A stretch of 36,596 bases of DNA from Cyanobium sp. Aljojuca 7A6 (GCF_024346455.1 NZ_JAGQCY010000024.1:1-36596), one strand, 5' to 3'. Numbered from the stretch's first letter, positions 1 through 9,371 are shown. Numbers and translations are program-made. The notes: generated by a model from the sequence alone, not told the origin.

Positions 1-123
1 CACAAGGGCCAAGAAAATCCACCCGAAGAGTTGAACCCCACTGCCGATCAGGGCTGTCCATGGCCGTCACAGACAAAAACGTTGTGGCTGGAGTCGGATT
101 GGCGGCTATTTCAGCAGGCTCCT

Positions 124-151
124 AGGGGTGTTCGCCCCTGGGGGCACCCCT
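124..151. terminator. Inverted repeat, possible terminator
   Basis: A 7-base perfect inverted repeat (AGGGGTG / CACCCCT) encloses 14 bases. It lies 17 bases beyond the stop of the minus-strand gene that ends at 168. No T-run follows on either strand, so an intrinsic terminator is only a guess. A competing hairpin within the loop is possible because the loop itself is G/C-rich. Confidence 0.3.
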
Positions 152-167
152 GGCCTCCCGGCTCTGA

Positions 168-422
168 TCAGTCCTCCGGGTAGAGCAGCTCGGCGAGTTC
201 GTCGGGGTCCACGTCGTAGACCCGCGCCAGGGTCGTTTCGATCGCGCTGGTCACCACATCCGGCAGGAACCGCATCGCGTTCAGGGCGTCGTCGGCGATG
301 TCGTCGGTGAGGAGCTTGTCGCCCCCCAGCTTCTCGTCGTTGATCACGGCCATCACCCAGCTCTGGTAAGCGGTGACGAGATCGGCGAACTCGAGCTCAG
401 GATCGTTCAGATCGAGGGCCAT
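168..422 (-). CDS. Conserved-looking small acidic hypothetical protein
   Basis: An 84-residue acidic protein with no membrane segment or recognisable catalytic motif. I chose the ATG at 422 because the translation from there (starting MALDLNDPELEF) has the composition of a real protein, whereas the longer reading frame upstream is arginine/proline-rich noise that overlaps the divergent gene at 485. The C-terminus ends in an acidic LYPED. It is divergent from the next gene, with 62 bases between the two starts, which must hold both promoters. The style is that of small conserved cyanobacterial hypotheticals, but I cannot name a family. Confidence 0.7.
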   Translation of the reverse strand: MALDLNDPELEFADLVTAYQSWVMAVINDEKLGGDKLLTDDIADDALNAMRFLPDVVTSAIETTLARVYDVDPDELAELLYPED

Positions 423-484
423 CGGGCGTCTCCAGGGACGGACGTTGCCTCTGCAGTTTGCCGCCTGGTCGTCAGGATGGAGCG

Positions 485-964
485 ATGGATCCGGAACCCC
501 TGCCATCGGTGGCCTCCCTGCAGGGCACCCTGTTCGACTTCGCCATCGCCGAACTGGTGCGCGGCCATCGCGACAGCTTTCCTCCACTGTGGACGGCCGA
601 GAGCTGGGCCAAGTTGCTGATCTGGCTGGCCCTCAGCTGTGGTTGTTCTGGCGAGGCCCGGGCCCTTGAGGCCTTCGCGGCCGCCCTGGGTCCGGCGCTC
701 ACGGCCCGGATGCGGCGGCTGTTCTTTGAGCGGGAGCTGCCTGAGCTGAACCTGCGGGTGATGGCCGATCCGGCCGAGCCGCAGGTGCTGGTGCTGCCCC
801 TTGCGGCGGGCCTCGAAGCCGATGCCGTTCCACTTGGGTTGCTGGATCCTGAGCGGGTGGCGGCGGCCCTGCAGGCCGTTGGCCTCAGCACCCTGGTGAC
901 GGCCGATCGCCGCCGCTGGCAGCCGCTGGAGGCCCTGATGGCGGTGCCTTGGCAGTCGTTCTAG
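485..964 (+). CDS. Hypothetical protein upstream of 2OG-Fe(II) oxygenase
   Basis: A 159-residue protein rich in Leu and Ala, with no motif I recognise. The ATG at 485 follows an AGGATGGAG purine stretch that can act as ribosome binding site. A start at 458 would add nine residues without such a site. The stop lies 30 bases before the ATG of the oxygenase, in the same direction, so the two are probably cotranscribed. Residues 35-60 are hydrophobic with cysteines (ALSCGCSG) but are too short and mixed to call a membrane helix with confidence. Function unknown. Confidence 0.65.
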   Translation: MDPEPLPSVASLQGTLFDFAIAELVRGHRDSFPPLWTAESWAKLLIWLALSCGCSGEARALEAFAAALGPALTARMRRLFFERELPELNLRVMADPAEPQVLVLPLAAGLEADAVPLGLLDPERVAAALQAVGLSTLVTADRRRWQPLEALMAVPWQSF

Positions 965-993
965 GTTTCCTCGCAGCGAGATCCCTGGCGCGG

Positions 994-1650
994 ATGCGGC
1001 TGATCGGCAGCTTCGAGGATCCGGGATACGTGGCCCTGGCTGAGGCGGCGATGGCCTTCTTCGACCGTCGCAGTGACCTGCAGCGCCGCGGTGTCGCCTT
1101 CTCCTTCGGCAGCGATGGCGGTCCAGAAACGGGGGCCGGTGCTGAAGGCGATCCCGGCAAGATCTCCACCGACATCAGCCTGGTGTGGCTCGACCGCTCC
1201 GACCCCGAGGCCCAGGGCCTGGCGGATGTGATCATGCGCGGCGTCTCCGCCGGCCTGAAGCGCTACCTGGCCGAGCGCCCCCTGTTCCTCTCCTGCTGTC
1301 CGGAGCGCTCCCTGTTCGTCAACCCGATCTTCAACCTGCAGCGCTATGCGCCCGGGGAAGGCTTTTACAGCTGGCACTGCGACTGGAACACCAGCGACGA
1401 GGCCACCGAACCGATCCGTCGCGTGCTGGCCTGGATCCTCTACCTCAACACGGTGCCGGACGGCGGCACGGAATTTCACTGGCAGGACCACCACGAGGAG
1501 GCCGTCAAGGGGAAGCTGGCGATCTTTCCCGCCGGCCTGTCCCACCTGCACAGGGGCCGCATCAGCCAGAGCCACACCAAGACCATCGCCACCGGCTGGA
1601 TCAACGTCGGCTCGCTGGACGCCTACGTGGCGCGCCTTGCCGCCGGCTGA
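994..1650 (+). CDS. 2-oxoglutarate/Fe(II)-dependent oxygenase (prolyl 4-hydroxylase-like)
   Basis: A 218-residue protein of the double-stranded beta-helix oxygenase superfamily, which uses 2-oxoglutarate and O2 to hydroxylate a substrate that cannot be read from the sequence. The iron-binding HxD is visible as WHCDW (His128, Asp130), and the distal His lies in SHLHRG (His184 or His186). A basic residue further on, in SHTKT, is the expected 2-oxoglutarate anchor. The middle block YLNTVPDGGTEF is the usual strand pair before the distal His. The ATG at 994 is preferred over a TTG at 949, which would overlap the upstream gene. It converges with the acyltransferase gene, with only four bases between the stops. 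Confidence 0.85.
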   Translation: MRLIGSFEDPGYVALAEAAMAFFDRRSDLQRRGVAFSFGSDGGPETGAGAEGDPGKISTDISLVWLDRSDPEAQGLADVIMRGVSAGLKRYLAERPLFLSCCPERSLFVNPIFNLQRYAPGEGFYSWHCDWNTSDEATEPIRRVLAWILYLNTVPDGGTEFHWQDHHEEAVKGKLAIFPAGLSHLHRGRISQSHTKTIATGWINVGSLDAYVARLAAG

Positions 1651-1654
1651 GGCC

Positions 1655-3025
1655 TCACCCCAGGGCCGAGGGCACGATCAGCCCCTTCAGCCGGAGGGCC
1701 AGTTCCTCGGTGAGCGCCTGCACCGCCTGGCGGCGATCACGGCGGTAGTCCGCCATGCGGTCGTCCACCACGATCGGTGCGTCGATGCTGATCCGCGCCC
1801 GCAGCCGGCCCAGCCGTGGGCGCTGGTTGGCGGTCTGGCCCTGGATCCGGCACTGGGTGTCCCAGAGCAGCAGCAGCGTGTCGGCGAAGCGCTCCTGGCT
1901 GGGCCGCTCCCGCACATAGCTGCCGCTCACGGCAACAAACGACTCCACAACGCGCATGTGCCAGAGCTGGGCCTCGGTTTCGGCCGCCAGTCGGTCGGCC
2001 AGTCCCTGGGCCAGGGGGCTCAGGGGCGTGGCCTTGGCGGGCTGGGCGGGGTAGAGCCGATCCCAGCCCGCCTGCTCCAGGCGCCGGCAGCGGTCGGTGA
2101 GGCTGCCACTGGGGTGCAGCCCGAAGGACAGCTCCACCCGCTGCAGGGCCAGATCCATCAGCCGTTGCAGCCGGGGTCCGAAGGGGGTGGTGGCGGCTTC
2201 CGCCAGAGGGGCCTCCCCTTCTGGCAGGGGGAGATGCACCTTGTCGCGGTAGAAGGCCTCCATCTGTTCGAGCATGCGTTCCCCGAGCCGCACCAGCCGC
2301 TCCAGCAGCCGGGAGGAGGCCAGATCGTGGCCGGGATCGGGGCTCAGGCCCGCTTCTTCCTCCAGTCGGCAGAGCAGGGCCTCGATCGCCGCCCAGATCG
2401 AACCGATGTAGCTGTATTGCAGGCCGATCGGCAGCAGGTCCATGCGCTCGCGGCGCCCGGCGTCGGCGAGGTCGGCGGCCGTCCAGAAGGCGAGCTGGGC
2501 GGTGCCGGGCTCCAGGGGGCTGAGCAACTCGTTGTGGCCGTTGGTGGCCCCTTCCGGCGCCAGGGCGAAGGGATGGGGCCCGTCCAGCAGCAGCCGCCGT
2601 GCCGTGCGCAGGGCGGGCAGATCCAGCTTGCTGCGCTGGATTGAGCCACCCCCCAGATGGGTGAACAGCCAACCCATCCCCGCCCCGGCCCAGAGGGGAA
2701 TGCCGCGGTCGAAGAGGAACTGGGCGGTGGGGGGTGGATCGAACCGGAGGCCCTGCTGCCGGCCCGCCCTGGCCAGTTCCACCCAGAGCAGCTGGGCCAT
2801 GCTCAGGGGATCGTCGAGGCTGGGGTGCCGGAAGGCGAGCAGCAGCCGGCTTTCACCGGCCTGGAAGGAGCGCATCGCTTCGACGAGCGAGGCCATGCCC
2901 TTCACCTCCACCGTGTCGATCCTGCAGCGCCACCGCTGCCAGATCGGCAGCACCAGCCGCCCCACCGCCAGCACCCGATCATCGAGCCGAGGGGGGAGGA
3001 ACTCCAGGGGTGGGGCGGTGGCCAT
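1655..3025 (-). CDS. PlsC-like glycerolipid acyltransferase
   Basis: A 456-residue protein with an N-terminal phospholipid acyltransferase domain. The acyltransferase motif I (H-x4-D) is HPSLDD, with His67 and Asp72, and the phosphate-binding motif III appears as APEGATNGH around Glu158 (usual form PEGTRS). Such enzymes transfer an acyl chain to lysophosphatidate or a related lipid at the membrane. It is about twice the length of a minimal PlsC. The C-terminal ~250 residues are helical and charged, with no domain I can name, a pattern found in cyanobacterial acyltransferase-like proteins. The substrate is therefore uncertain. The start ATG at 3025 gives MATAPPLEFL; the 176 bases to the divergent DUF47 gene hold the promoters of both. 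Confidence 0.8.
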   Translation of the reverse strand: MATAPPLEFLPPRLDDRVLAVGRLVLPIWQRWRCRIDTVEVKGMASLVEAMRSFQAGESRLLLAFRHPSLDDPLSMAQLLWVELARAGRQQGLRFDPPPTAQFLFDRGIPLWAGAGMGWLFTHLGGGSIQRSKLDLPALRTARRLLLDGPHPFALAPEGATNGHNELLSPLEPGTAQLAFWTAADLADAGRRERMDLLPIGLQYSYIGSIWAAIEALLCRLEEEAGLSPDPGHDLASSRLLERLVRLGERMLEQMEAFYRDKVHLPLPEGEAPLAEAATTPFGPRLQRLMDLALQRVELSFGLHPSGSLTDRCRRLEQAGWDRLYPAQPAKATPLSPLAQGLADRLAAETEAQLWHMRVVESFVAVSGSYVRERPSQERFADTLLLLWDTQCRIQGQTANQRPRLGRLRARISIDAPIVVDDRMADYRRDRRQAVQALTEELALRLKGLIVPSALG

Positions 3026-3201
3026 GGGCGGAGGTTAGGCGCTCAGAAATGGGGAGAATGGCTCCACGACCAGCTGTTGCCCCGACTGCGCGATGACGCC
3101 CGGCCCCGCCCTGCGTCTCCGGGCGCGTGATGGCGGCGAGCAGCCTGACTGCAAGCCCCCATCGGTAAGGTGGTACGCAGGAGAAAAGCGAGGGGAAGCA
3201 G

Positions 3202-3864
3202 GTGTTCAACGAATCCCCGCCACTGTTCGGAAAAACCAGATTCCTCGAAGGCCTGATCGATGAATTCCTCGACAAGATCTCCGAGGGCGTGATCGTTGTG
3301 GAGATGGGGATCAAGGCCTATCTCTGCGCCAATGAAGACCAGGAGATCTGCCTGGAGAAACTGAACCAGACCATCGAGATCAAACGCCGCTGCAGTGAGT
3401 TACGACGCTCGATCGTCACCATGCTCTACACGGAGATGCTGCTGCCCGACGCCCGTAGTGATGTCCTGCGTCTGCTCGGCAGTCTGTTCGAACTGCTCGA
3501 TGAGATGGGCGACGGCTACCAGGAGCTGATGATCGTGCAGCCGAAGCGGAGGGAGGAGTTCGGCCAGGATTTCGCTGACCTGACGACAATGGCGATCCGC
3601 AGTGTGCAGGCCGTGGTTGTGGCGGCCCGCACCTTCTTCCGCACGCCTGCAGAGGTGCGCGACCACATCAATGAGGTACGGGTGTTCGAGGATGAAACCG
3701 ACAAACTCGCCTGCCGGATCAAGAGCAGAATCTTCGCCACCGATCTCAGCTTCGAGCAGCGTTCGCTGCTGCGTGAAGCTGTGGCGATGATCGATGCCCT
3801 GGCCGACAAGGCGGAGAACATCGGTGACAACCTCTCGATCTTTGCGATCAAGCGCTCACTCTGA
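3202..3864 (+). CDS. DUF47 PhoU-like protein, phosphate transport accessory
   Basis: A 220-residue all-helical protein of the DUF47/PhoU-like family. Such proteins are typically encoded directly before a PiT phosphate permease and are thought to modulate it. The start is a GTG at 3202 preceded by an AGGGGAAG purine-rich site. Acidic D/E pairs typical of PhoU metal-binding helices are visible (for example FEDETDKL near residue 165). The stop is 13 bases before the permease ATG, so the two form an operon. Coupling to phosphate uptake is an inference from the family and the neighbour. Confidence 0.85.
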   Translation: MFNESPPLFGKTRFLEGLIDEFLDKISEGVIVVEMGIKAYLCANEDQEICLEKLNQTIEIKRRCSELRRSIVTMLYTEMLLPDARSDVLRLLGSLFELLDEMGDGYQELMIVQPKRREEFGQDFADLTTMAIRSVQAVVVAARTFFRTPAEVRDHINEVRVFEDETDKLACRIKSRIFATDLSFEQRSLLREAVAMIDALADKAENIGDNLSIFAIKRSL

Positions 3865-3879
3865 GCCGGAGCTTTGACC

Positions 3880-4950
3880 ATGGCCCTGATCGTCACCGTG
3901 ATCTTTCTCTCCAGCGGCCTGTTTCTGGGCTGGTCGATGGGAGCCAACGACGCCTCCAACGCCTTCGGCACGGCGGTGGCGACGCGGATGCTGCGCTTCT
4001 CCACCGCGGCCTTCCTGTGCAGTGTGTTCGTGATCATCGGAGCGGTCACCAGTGGCACAGGTGCCGCTGAGGGGCTCAGCCAGCTGGGTGCCATCAACGC
4101 TCTGCCGGGTGCGTTCACCGCGGCTCTGGCCGCCGCCCTCACGGTGGCCTGGATGAGCAAGATCGGCCTGCCGGCCTCCACCGGCCAGGCGGTGGTGGGC
4201 TCGATCATCGGCTGGAACCTGTTCAGCGGCTCCCCCACCGACCTGGGCACCCTGCGCCGGATCGTGGCGACCTGGGCGATCTCGCCGGTGCTCGGGGCGA
4301 TCTTCGCGATGCTGCTCTACAGGCTGCTGGTGGCGTGGATCCGCCACAGCCAGCCCCACCTGCTCTCGCTGGACCGCAACACCCGCAGCGGCCTGATCCT
4401 GGCCGGAATCTTCGGCTCCTATGCGATCGGCGCCAACGGCATCGGCAACGTGATGGGCTTCTTCGTGGCAGCTTCGCCCTTCCGTGACCTGACCCTGGGC
4501 GGCTTCAGCGTCTCGTCGGTGGAGCAGCTGTTCCTGCTCGGCGCCATCGCCGTGGCCGTGGGTGTGTACACCTATTCCCGCCGCGTGATGATGACCGTGG
4601 GCGACAGCCTGCTGACCCTTTCGCCACTGGCGGCGTTTGTGGTGGTGGTCTCCCATTCGCTGGTGCTGTTCATCTTTTCCTCCACGGCGCTGGAAAGCCT
4701 GCTGGCCGGTTGGGGGTTGCCCACGATCCCCCTGTTGCCGGTCTCGGGATCCCAGGCCGTGATCGGTTCGGTGCTGGGTATCGGTCTGCTCCAGGGCCTT
4801 CGCGGTGTGCGCCAGATTCGCTGGGGGGTGCTGGTTGGGATCGCTTCCGGCTGGGTCACCACACCCCTGATCGCGGCCGTGATCGGCTTCGTCTTGCTGT
4901 TCGTGGTGCAGAACGTCTTCGGTCAGGAGGTGTACGTCGCGCTGGGTTGA
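3880..4950 (+). CDS. PiT-family inorganic phosphate transporter
   Basis: A 356-residue inner-membrane permease with about ten hydrophobic segments. Both halves of the inverted-repeat PiT fold carry the signature: GANDASNAFGT near the N-terminus and GANGIGN around residue 185, plus the LPASTGQAVVG loop that follows the first repeat. PiT carriers import phosphate, usually as metal-phosphate, with H+ or Na+. The ATG at 3880 has a CCGGAG ribosome binding site. A TTG two codons earlier is the only alternative. It is the second gene of the DUF47-PiT operon, and the stop lies 45 bases before the likely valS start. Confidence 0.92.
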   Translation: MALIVTVIFLSSGLFLGWSMGANDASNAFGTAVATRMLRFSTAAFLCSVFVIIGAVTSGTGAAEGLSQLGAINALPGAFTAALAAALTVAWMSKIGLPASTGQAVVGSIIGWNLFSGSPTDLGTLRRIVATWAISPVLGAIFAMLLYRLLVAWIRHSQPHLLSLDRNTRSGLILAGIFGSYAIGANGIGNVMGFFVAASPFRDLTLGGFSVSSVEQLFLLGAIAVAVGVYTYSRRVMMTVGDSLLTLSPLAAFVVVVSHSLVLFIFSSTALESLLAGWGLPTIPLLPVSGSQAVIGSVLGIGLLQGLRGVRQIRWGVLVGIASGWVTTPLIAAVIGFVLLFVVQNVFGQEVYVALG

Positions 4951-4995
4951 CCGGCGTCCCCTTTGAGAGCATGGGCCGATCTTCGCCACCCAGCC

Positions 4996-7842
4996 GTGCC
5001 CGAGGCGAATGCCAGCGACGCCCCAGCCGTCGCCGTGCCCATCCCGGCCCCGGAGGCCTCCCTGCCCAAGACCTACGACCCGGCCGCCACCGAGGCGCGC
5101 TGGCAGGCGGCCTGGGAGGAGGCCGGTGCCTTCCACCCCGATCCGGCCGCCGCAGGCGAGCCCTTCGCGGTGGTGATCCCGCCGCCGAACGTGACCGGCA
5201 GCCTGCACATGGGCCACGGCTTCGAGACGGCCCTGATCGACACGATCGTGCGCTTTCAGCGCCTGCAGGGCAAGAACGTGCTGTGTCTGCCCGGCACGGA
5301 CCACGCCTCGATCGCGGTGCAGACGATCCTTGAGAAGCAGATCAAGGCCGAAGGCGGCAGCAAGGACGACCTGGGCCGCGACGCCTTCCTGGAGCGGGCC
5401 TGGGCCTGGAAGGGCGAAAGCGGCGGCACGATCGTGGGCCAGCTGCGCCGCCTGGGTTACTCGGTGGATTGGCGCCGCGAGCGCTTCACCCTCGATCCCG
5501 GCCTCAGTGAGGCGGTGGTGGAGGCCTTCGTGCGCCTGCACGAGCAGGGGCTGATTTACCGCGGCGAGTATCTGGTCAACTGGTGCCCGGCCTCGGGATC
5601 GGCGGTGAGCGATCTGGAGGTGGAGATGAAGGAGCTCGACGGCCACCTCTGGCACTTCCGCTATCCCCTCTCAGGCGGCCCCGCCGCCGACGGCACCGAC
5701 CACCTGGTGGTGGCCACCACCCGCCCGGAAACGCTGCTGGGCGACACCGGCGTGGCGGTGCACCCCACCGACCCCCGCTACGCCGCCCTGGTGGGGCAGA
5801 CGGTCACCCTGCCCCTGGTGGGACGGCAGATCCCGATCGTGGCGGATGAGCACGTGGACCCGGCCTTCGGCACGGGCTGCGTCAAGGTGACCCCCGCCCA
5901 CGACCCCAACGACTTCGCCATCGGCAGCCGCCACGGCCTGCCCCTGATCACGGTGATGGCCAAGGACGGCAGCATGAACGCGGCCGCCGGCCGCTTCGCC
6001 GGCCTGGATCGCTTTGAGGCCCGCACGGCGGTGGTGGCGGCGATGGAGGCGGAGGGATTCCTGGTGAAGGTGGAGCCCCACCGCCACAGCGTGCCCTTCT
6101 CGGATCGCGGCAAGGTGCCGGTGGAGCCCCTGCTCTCCACCCAGTGGTTCGTGAACGCCGAGCCGCTGGCGGCCCGCTGCCGGGAGGCCCTCGAGGGCGG
6201 CGCGCCCCGCTTCGTGCCGGAGCGCTGGGAGAAGGTCTACCGCGACTGGCTCACCGACATCCGCGACTGGTGCATCAGCCGCCAGCTCTGGTGGGGCCAC
6301 CGCATCCCCGCCTGGTTCGTGGTCAGCGAGACCGGCGGCGTGATCACCGAGGCCACGCCCTACGTGGTGGCCCGTGATGCGGTCGAAGCCCGCAGCAAGG
6401 CGGAGGCGCAGTTTGGTGACGTGCAGCTGGAACAGGACCCGGACGTGCTCGACACCTGGTTCTCCAGCGGCCTGTGGCCCTTCTCCACCCTGGGCTGGCC
6501 CGAGACGGAGGCCGCCGATCTGGCCCGCTGGTACCCCACCAGCGTGCTGGTGACGGGCTTCGACATCATCTTTTTCTGGGTGGCCCGCATGACGATGCTG
6601 GCCGGCGCCATGCAGCCCCTCGGCGCCGGCAAGGCCTGGATGCCCTTCGCCGACGTGATGATCCACGGCCTGGTGCGGGACGAGAACAACCGCAAGATGA
6701 GCAAGAGCGCCGGCAACGGCATCGATCCGCTGCCGCTGATCGAGCGCTACGGCGCCGATGCCCTGCGCTTCGCCCTGGTGCGGGAGGTGGCCGGCGCCGG
6801 CCAGGACATCCGCCTCGACTACGACCGCGCCAGCGGCAGCTCCGCCACGGTGGAGGCGGCACGCAACTTCGCCAACAAGCTCTGGAACGCCACCCGCTTC
6901 GCCCTGATGAACCTGGGCGGGGAGACGCCCGCCAGCCTGGGCGCCCCGGACCCCGCGCACCTGCAGCTCGCCGACCGCTGGATCCTCTCGCGGCTGGAGC
7001 GGGTGAAGCGGGAAACGGCCGAGCGCTACGCCAGCTACGGCCTGGGGGAAGCCGCCAAGGGGCTGTACGAGTTCGCCTGGAACGAGGTCTGCGACTGGAC
7101 GATCGAGCTGCTCAAGCGCCGCCTCAACCCACGACCCGCCGTGGAAGGCGAGCCCCTGGGCCCCGAAGCCCTGGCCGACCAGCGCGTGGCCCGGCAGGTG
7201 CTGGCCAAGGTGCTGGCGGAGTTGCTGGTGCTGCTGCATCCGCTGATGCCCCACCTGAGCGAGGAGCTCTGGCATGGGCTCACCGGCGCCCCCGAGGGCA
7301 CCTTCCTGGCCCTGCAGCCCTGGCCGACTGCCGACAGCGCCGCCCTCGATGAAGGCCTGGAGGCGTCGTTCGCTGAGCTGATCGAGGCGATCCGGGTGGT
7401 GCGCAACCTGCGCGCCGTGGCCGGGCTCAAGCCCTCCCAGGGGGCGCCGGTGCTGTTCATCAGCGGCCGCCAGGAGCTGGCGGCGGTGCTGCGGGAGGGC
7501 AGCCCCGACATCACCACCCTCACCAGGGCGGAGAGCGTGACCGTGCTGGATCCGGCGGCGGCAGCCGAGCGCCCTGCGGCCCGGGCCCTGGCGGCGGTGA
7601 GCGGCGAGCTGCAGGTGCTGCTGCCCCTGGAAGGCCTGGTCGACCTCGACGCCCTGCGCGCCCGCCTGGAGAAGGACATCGCCAAGGCCACCAAGGAGAT
7701 CAGCGGCCTGGCCGGCCGCCTCGCCAACCCCAACTTCGCGGGCAAGGCGCCGCCGGAGGTGGTGGCCGAATGCAAGGCCAACCTGGCCGAAGCGGAGGCC
7801 CAGGCGGCGCTGGCGCGGCAGCGGCTGGCGGATCTGGGCTGA
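4996..7842 (+). CDS. valS: Valyl-tRNA synthetase
   Basis: A full-length class I aminoacyl-tRNA synthetase of 948 residues that charges tRNA-Val. The HIGH signature appears as [13 protein letters not shown] (HMGH at 71-74) and the KMSKS loop as [10 protein letters not shown] near residue 567. The connective editing domain lies between them ([17 protein letters not shown]). The C-terminal ~65 residues form the ValRS coiled-coil arm ([16 protein letters not shown]), with the conserved [12 protein letters not shown] loop. No ATG exists in frame near the start; a GTG at 4996 or a TTG at 4963 are the options, and 4996 is chosen because the family begins close to ASLPKTYDP. It marks the boundary between the core chromosome and the cassette array. 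Confidence 0.95.
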   Translation: MPEANASDAPAVAVPIPAPEASLPKTYDPAATEARWQAAWEEAGAFHPDPAAAGEPFAVVIPPPNVTGSLHMGHGFETALIDTIVRFQRLQGKNVLCLPGTDHASIAVQTILEKQIKAEGGSKDDLGRDAFLERAWAWKGESGGTIVGQLRRLGYSVDWRRERFTLDPGLSEAVVEAFVRLHEQGLIYRGEYLVNWCPASGSAVSDLEVEMKELDGHLWHFRYPLSGGPAADGTDHLVVATTRPETLLGDTGVAVHPTDPRYAALVGQTVTLPLVGRQIPIVADEHVDPAFGTGCVKVTPAHDPNDFAIGSRHGLPLITVMAKDGSMNAAAGRFAGLDRFEARTAVVAAMEAEGFLVKVEPHRHSVPFSDRGKVPVEPLLSTQWFVNAEPLAARCREALEGGAPRFVPERWEKVYRDWLTDIRDWCISRQLWWGHRIPAWFVVSETGGVITEATPYVVARDAVEARSKAEAQFGDVQLEQDPDVLDTWFSSGLWPFSTLGWPETEAADLARWYPTSVLVTGFDIIFFWVARMTMLAGAMQPLGAGKAWMPFADVMIHGLVRDENNRKMSKSAGNGIDPLPLIERYGADALRFALVREVAGAGQDIRLDYDRASGSSATVEAARNFANKLWNATRFALMNLGGETPASLGAPDPAHLQLADRWILSRLERVKRETAERYASYGLGEAAKGLYEFAWNEVCDWTIELLKRRLNPRPAVEGEPLGPEALADQRVARQVLAKVLAELLVLLHPLMPHLSEELWHGLTGAPEGTFLALQPWPTADSAALDEGLEASFAELIEAIRVVRNLRAVAGLKPSQGAPVLFISGRQELAAVLREGSPDITTLTRAESVTVLDPAAAAERPAARALAAVSGELQVLLPLEGLVDLDALRARLEKDIAKATKEISGLAGRLANPNFAGKAPPEVVAECKANLAEAEAQAALARQRLADLG

Positions 7843-7937
7843 GGGGGCCGGCCTTCTTTGCCGATCACCAGCAACAGGCTGTCTTCGGAAGCGATGGTGT
7901 GCGGCGCCTCGGTATTGGCCATCCGATGCGGCCATCA

Positions 7938-7999
7938 AGTCAACCCTGACCGCAGAGGCAGGCGCGTTTCCGAGTCAGGGTTGAACGGAGGGGTTAGGC
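7938..7999 (-). other. Hairpin with GTTAGGC core: possible degenerate attC at array end
   Basis: GTTAGGC at 7993-7999 is a perfect attC core heptamer. It sits just beyond the stop of the VOC gene, where the attC of that cassette is expected. To its left, TCAACCCTGAC (7940-7950) pairs perfectly with GTCAGGGTTGA (7974-7984). The partner heptamer, AGTCAAC at 7938-7944, has one mismatch to RYYYAAC. The perfect 11-base stem is unlike a normal attC and could instead be the valS transcription terminator, although no T-run follows. I read it as the left boundary of the array. Confidence 0.4.
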
Positions 8000-8019
8000 C
8001 GTCGTCGACGGCGCTGCGC

Positions 8020-8400
8020 CTACTGCATCGAGTTCAATCCGAACATGTTGCCCTCCGTATCCATGCACAGAGTTACCCAACCGAATGGCCCTATGGAGAA
8101 CTTTGGGCGCAGGACCTTGCCGCCTGCCGCCACTACCCGCTCTTCTTCCACGGCACAGTCATTCACGCTGAAGTAGATCATTGTGCCGCCAATTCCTGGA
8201 CGACCATGGGGAGATTTCACAAGTGCGCCAGCCGCGCCGTAGGCGGTCATGTTCGCGGGGAAGCCCCGCATCAGGGTGTCTCCGGTCGGGTCTTCCATCG
8301 GCTCCAGCCGGTGCGGCAAGACGGTCTCGTAGAAGGCCGTGGCGCGATCCATGTCGTCCACATACAAATCGAACCAACCAATTGCGTTCTGCTTAACCAT
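8020..8400 (-). CDS. VOC (glyoxalase/bleomycin resistance-fold) protein
   Basis: A 126-residue single-chain VOC protein with two beta-alpha-beta-beta-beta modules. The N-terminal module starts WFDLYVDDMDRATAFYETV, and the C-terminal one ends in the typical GWVTLCMDTEGNMFGL. VOC proteins bind a metal and act on or sequester small molecules; the substrate cannot be read. The ATG at 8400 has CGGAG upstream. It lies 67 bases downstream of the AraC-type regulator on the same strand with no attC between, so the two share one cassette and the regulator probably controls this gene or senses its substrate. Confidence 0.85.
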   Translation of the reverse strand: MVKQNAIGWFDLYVDDMDRATAFYETVLPHRLEPMEDPTGDTLMRGFPANMTAYGAAGALVKSPHGRPGIGGTMIYFSVNDCAVEEERVVAAGGKVLRPKFSIGPFGWVTLCMDTEGNMFGLNSMQ

Positions 8401-8467
8401 CGTGAGCTCCGTTGTTGCAAGTGAAGCTGTGAGGTTATCGGTGTCGCCTGGGGCCGTCTTGTATGGA

Positions 8468-9208
8468 TCAGTCACCGAAGCGCTTTCGGTATTGGCCCGG
8501 GGTATAGCCGGTGGCTTGCCGGAAGGCATGGGTGAAGTGGGCCTGGTCGGCGTACAGATCAAGGTAGTGCTTGCGGAATGACTCTTGCACTCGGAGAACC
8601 TTGATCAGATCATGCGGTGCGAATCCCGTGAGTCGCTGGAGCGTACGCTGCAACTGCCGAGTGGACAGCCCGACCAAGGCGGCCATATCGCCGACAGATC
8701 GGATGGCATCAAGATTCGACAGTATGCACGCAGTGATTGGGTTCGCTCGTGCGTGACCATGCATCATGCACCACCGCACTTGCTCGGCCATGACTGGCAC
8801 CATGTCTGAGAATTCGAGACCTACGAGTCGTCGGCACGTTTCAACGAGCGGCAACGTACCCAGGTATGGCGTTCCGACATACCTGTCGACGATCTCAGAC
8901 CGGTCTCCCTGCCAGGCTCCTGGATAGAACTGAATTCCTGCATAGTGGAATGCTCTTCCCAGGTTGAGTGTTGTTGCTTGCGTATGGAGCGCCGTGACTC
9001 CGGCAATCGTGGGGTCGACCAGATTGAACAAGAGGTTGACACAGGCGTCGGGTAGCGCGTGATAGTGAAAGTCATCCGGCAGCTTGGCAACGGCTCGCAG
9101 TTCCCAGAAGCAGTGGACCACTTCGGACAGGTCGTCGGTCGTCGGGCACTCGCTGTAGCGCACGTCCGACCCACGAATCGAGAAACCATCAATGGTTGGG
9201 GAATACAT
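8468..9208 (-). CDS. AraC-family transcriptional regulator
   Basis: A 246-residue protein with a ~150-residue N-terminal sensor region (HCFWELRAV, HALPDACVNLLFN, of the type common in AraC proteins linked to VOC genes) and a C-terminal AraC double helix-turn-helix (DMAALVGLSTRQLQRTLQRL and the final AFRQATGYTPGQYRKRF). The ATG at 9208 gives MYSPTIDGF. No good ribosome binding site precedes it: AGGAG is about 24 bases away. An in-frame GTG at 9278-9280 would extend the protein by 24 residues into the attC core, which is odd but possible. It is the first gene of a two-gene cassette with the VOC protein. Confidence 0.85.
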   Translation of the reverse strand: MYSPTIDGFSIRGSDVRYSECPTTDDLSEVVHCFWELRAVAKLPDDFHYHALPDACVNLLFNLVDPTIAGVTALHTQATTLNLGRAFHYAGIQFYPGAWQGDRSEIVDRYVGTPYLGTLPLVETCRRLVGLEFSDMVPVMAEQVRWCMMHGHARANPITACILSNLDAIRSVGDMAALVGLSTRQLQRTLQRLTGFAPHDLIKVLRVQESFRKHYLDLYADQAHFTHAFRQATGYTPGQYRKRFGD

Positions 9209-9271
9209 CGGTGGTCGGTTCGGGTAGTCAGCTCCTGGAAAGCGGAGAGGGCACAGCCATTCGGTTGCGAG

Positions 9272-9358
9272 GCCTAACACTCCAGGTCAGAAGCGGGCAA
9301 GATCCCAGCAAATTCACAGACAAGCTCCACGGCTTCGATCCGCATCTGGAGGTTTAGC
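9272..9358 (-). other. attC site B
   Basis: The cores are GCCTAAC at the left and GTTTAGC at the right (one mismatch in the second). Inner arms CTCCAGGTCAGAAGCGG and CCGCATCTGGAG pair imperfectly, leaving bulged bases as in other attC sites. It separates the AraC-VOC cassette from the DUF1294 cassette. It belongs to the GATCAGAAGCGGG subfamily seen at the sites at 11632, 14042, 16570 and 36468. Confidence 0.8.
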
Positions 9359-9371
9359 CGCGCCTTCATGT

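Noticed and set aside
1346..2644. 432-codon plus-strand frame opposite the acyltransferase
   Set aside because: It is antisense to a gene with clear acyltransferase motifs, and its translation is low-complexity Gln/Gly/Pro-rich sequence.
3856..5655. 599-codon minus-strand frame over PiT and valS
   Set aside because: It spans two well-supported plus-strand genes and has the His/Asp/Gly/Gln-rich composition of a GC-rich shadow frame.
5671..7938. Very long open frame antisense to valS (755 codons)
   Set aside because: It is fully covered by valS with both class I signatures, is rich in His/Gly/Gln, and has no family pattern; it results from the high GC third positions of valS.
7939..7984. Simple intrinsic terminator for valS
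   Set aside because: The stem is perfect, but no T-run follows on the plus strand, and an attC core heptamer lies eight bases beyond; I left the call open as array boundary.
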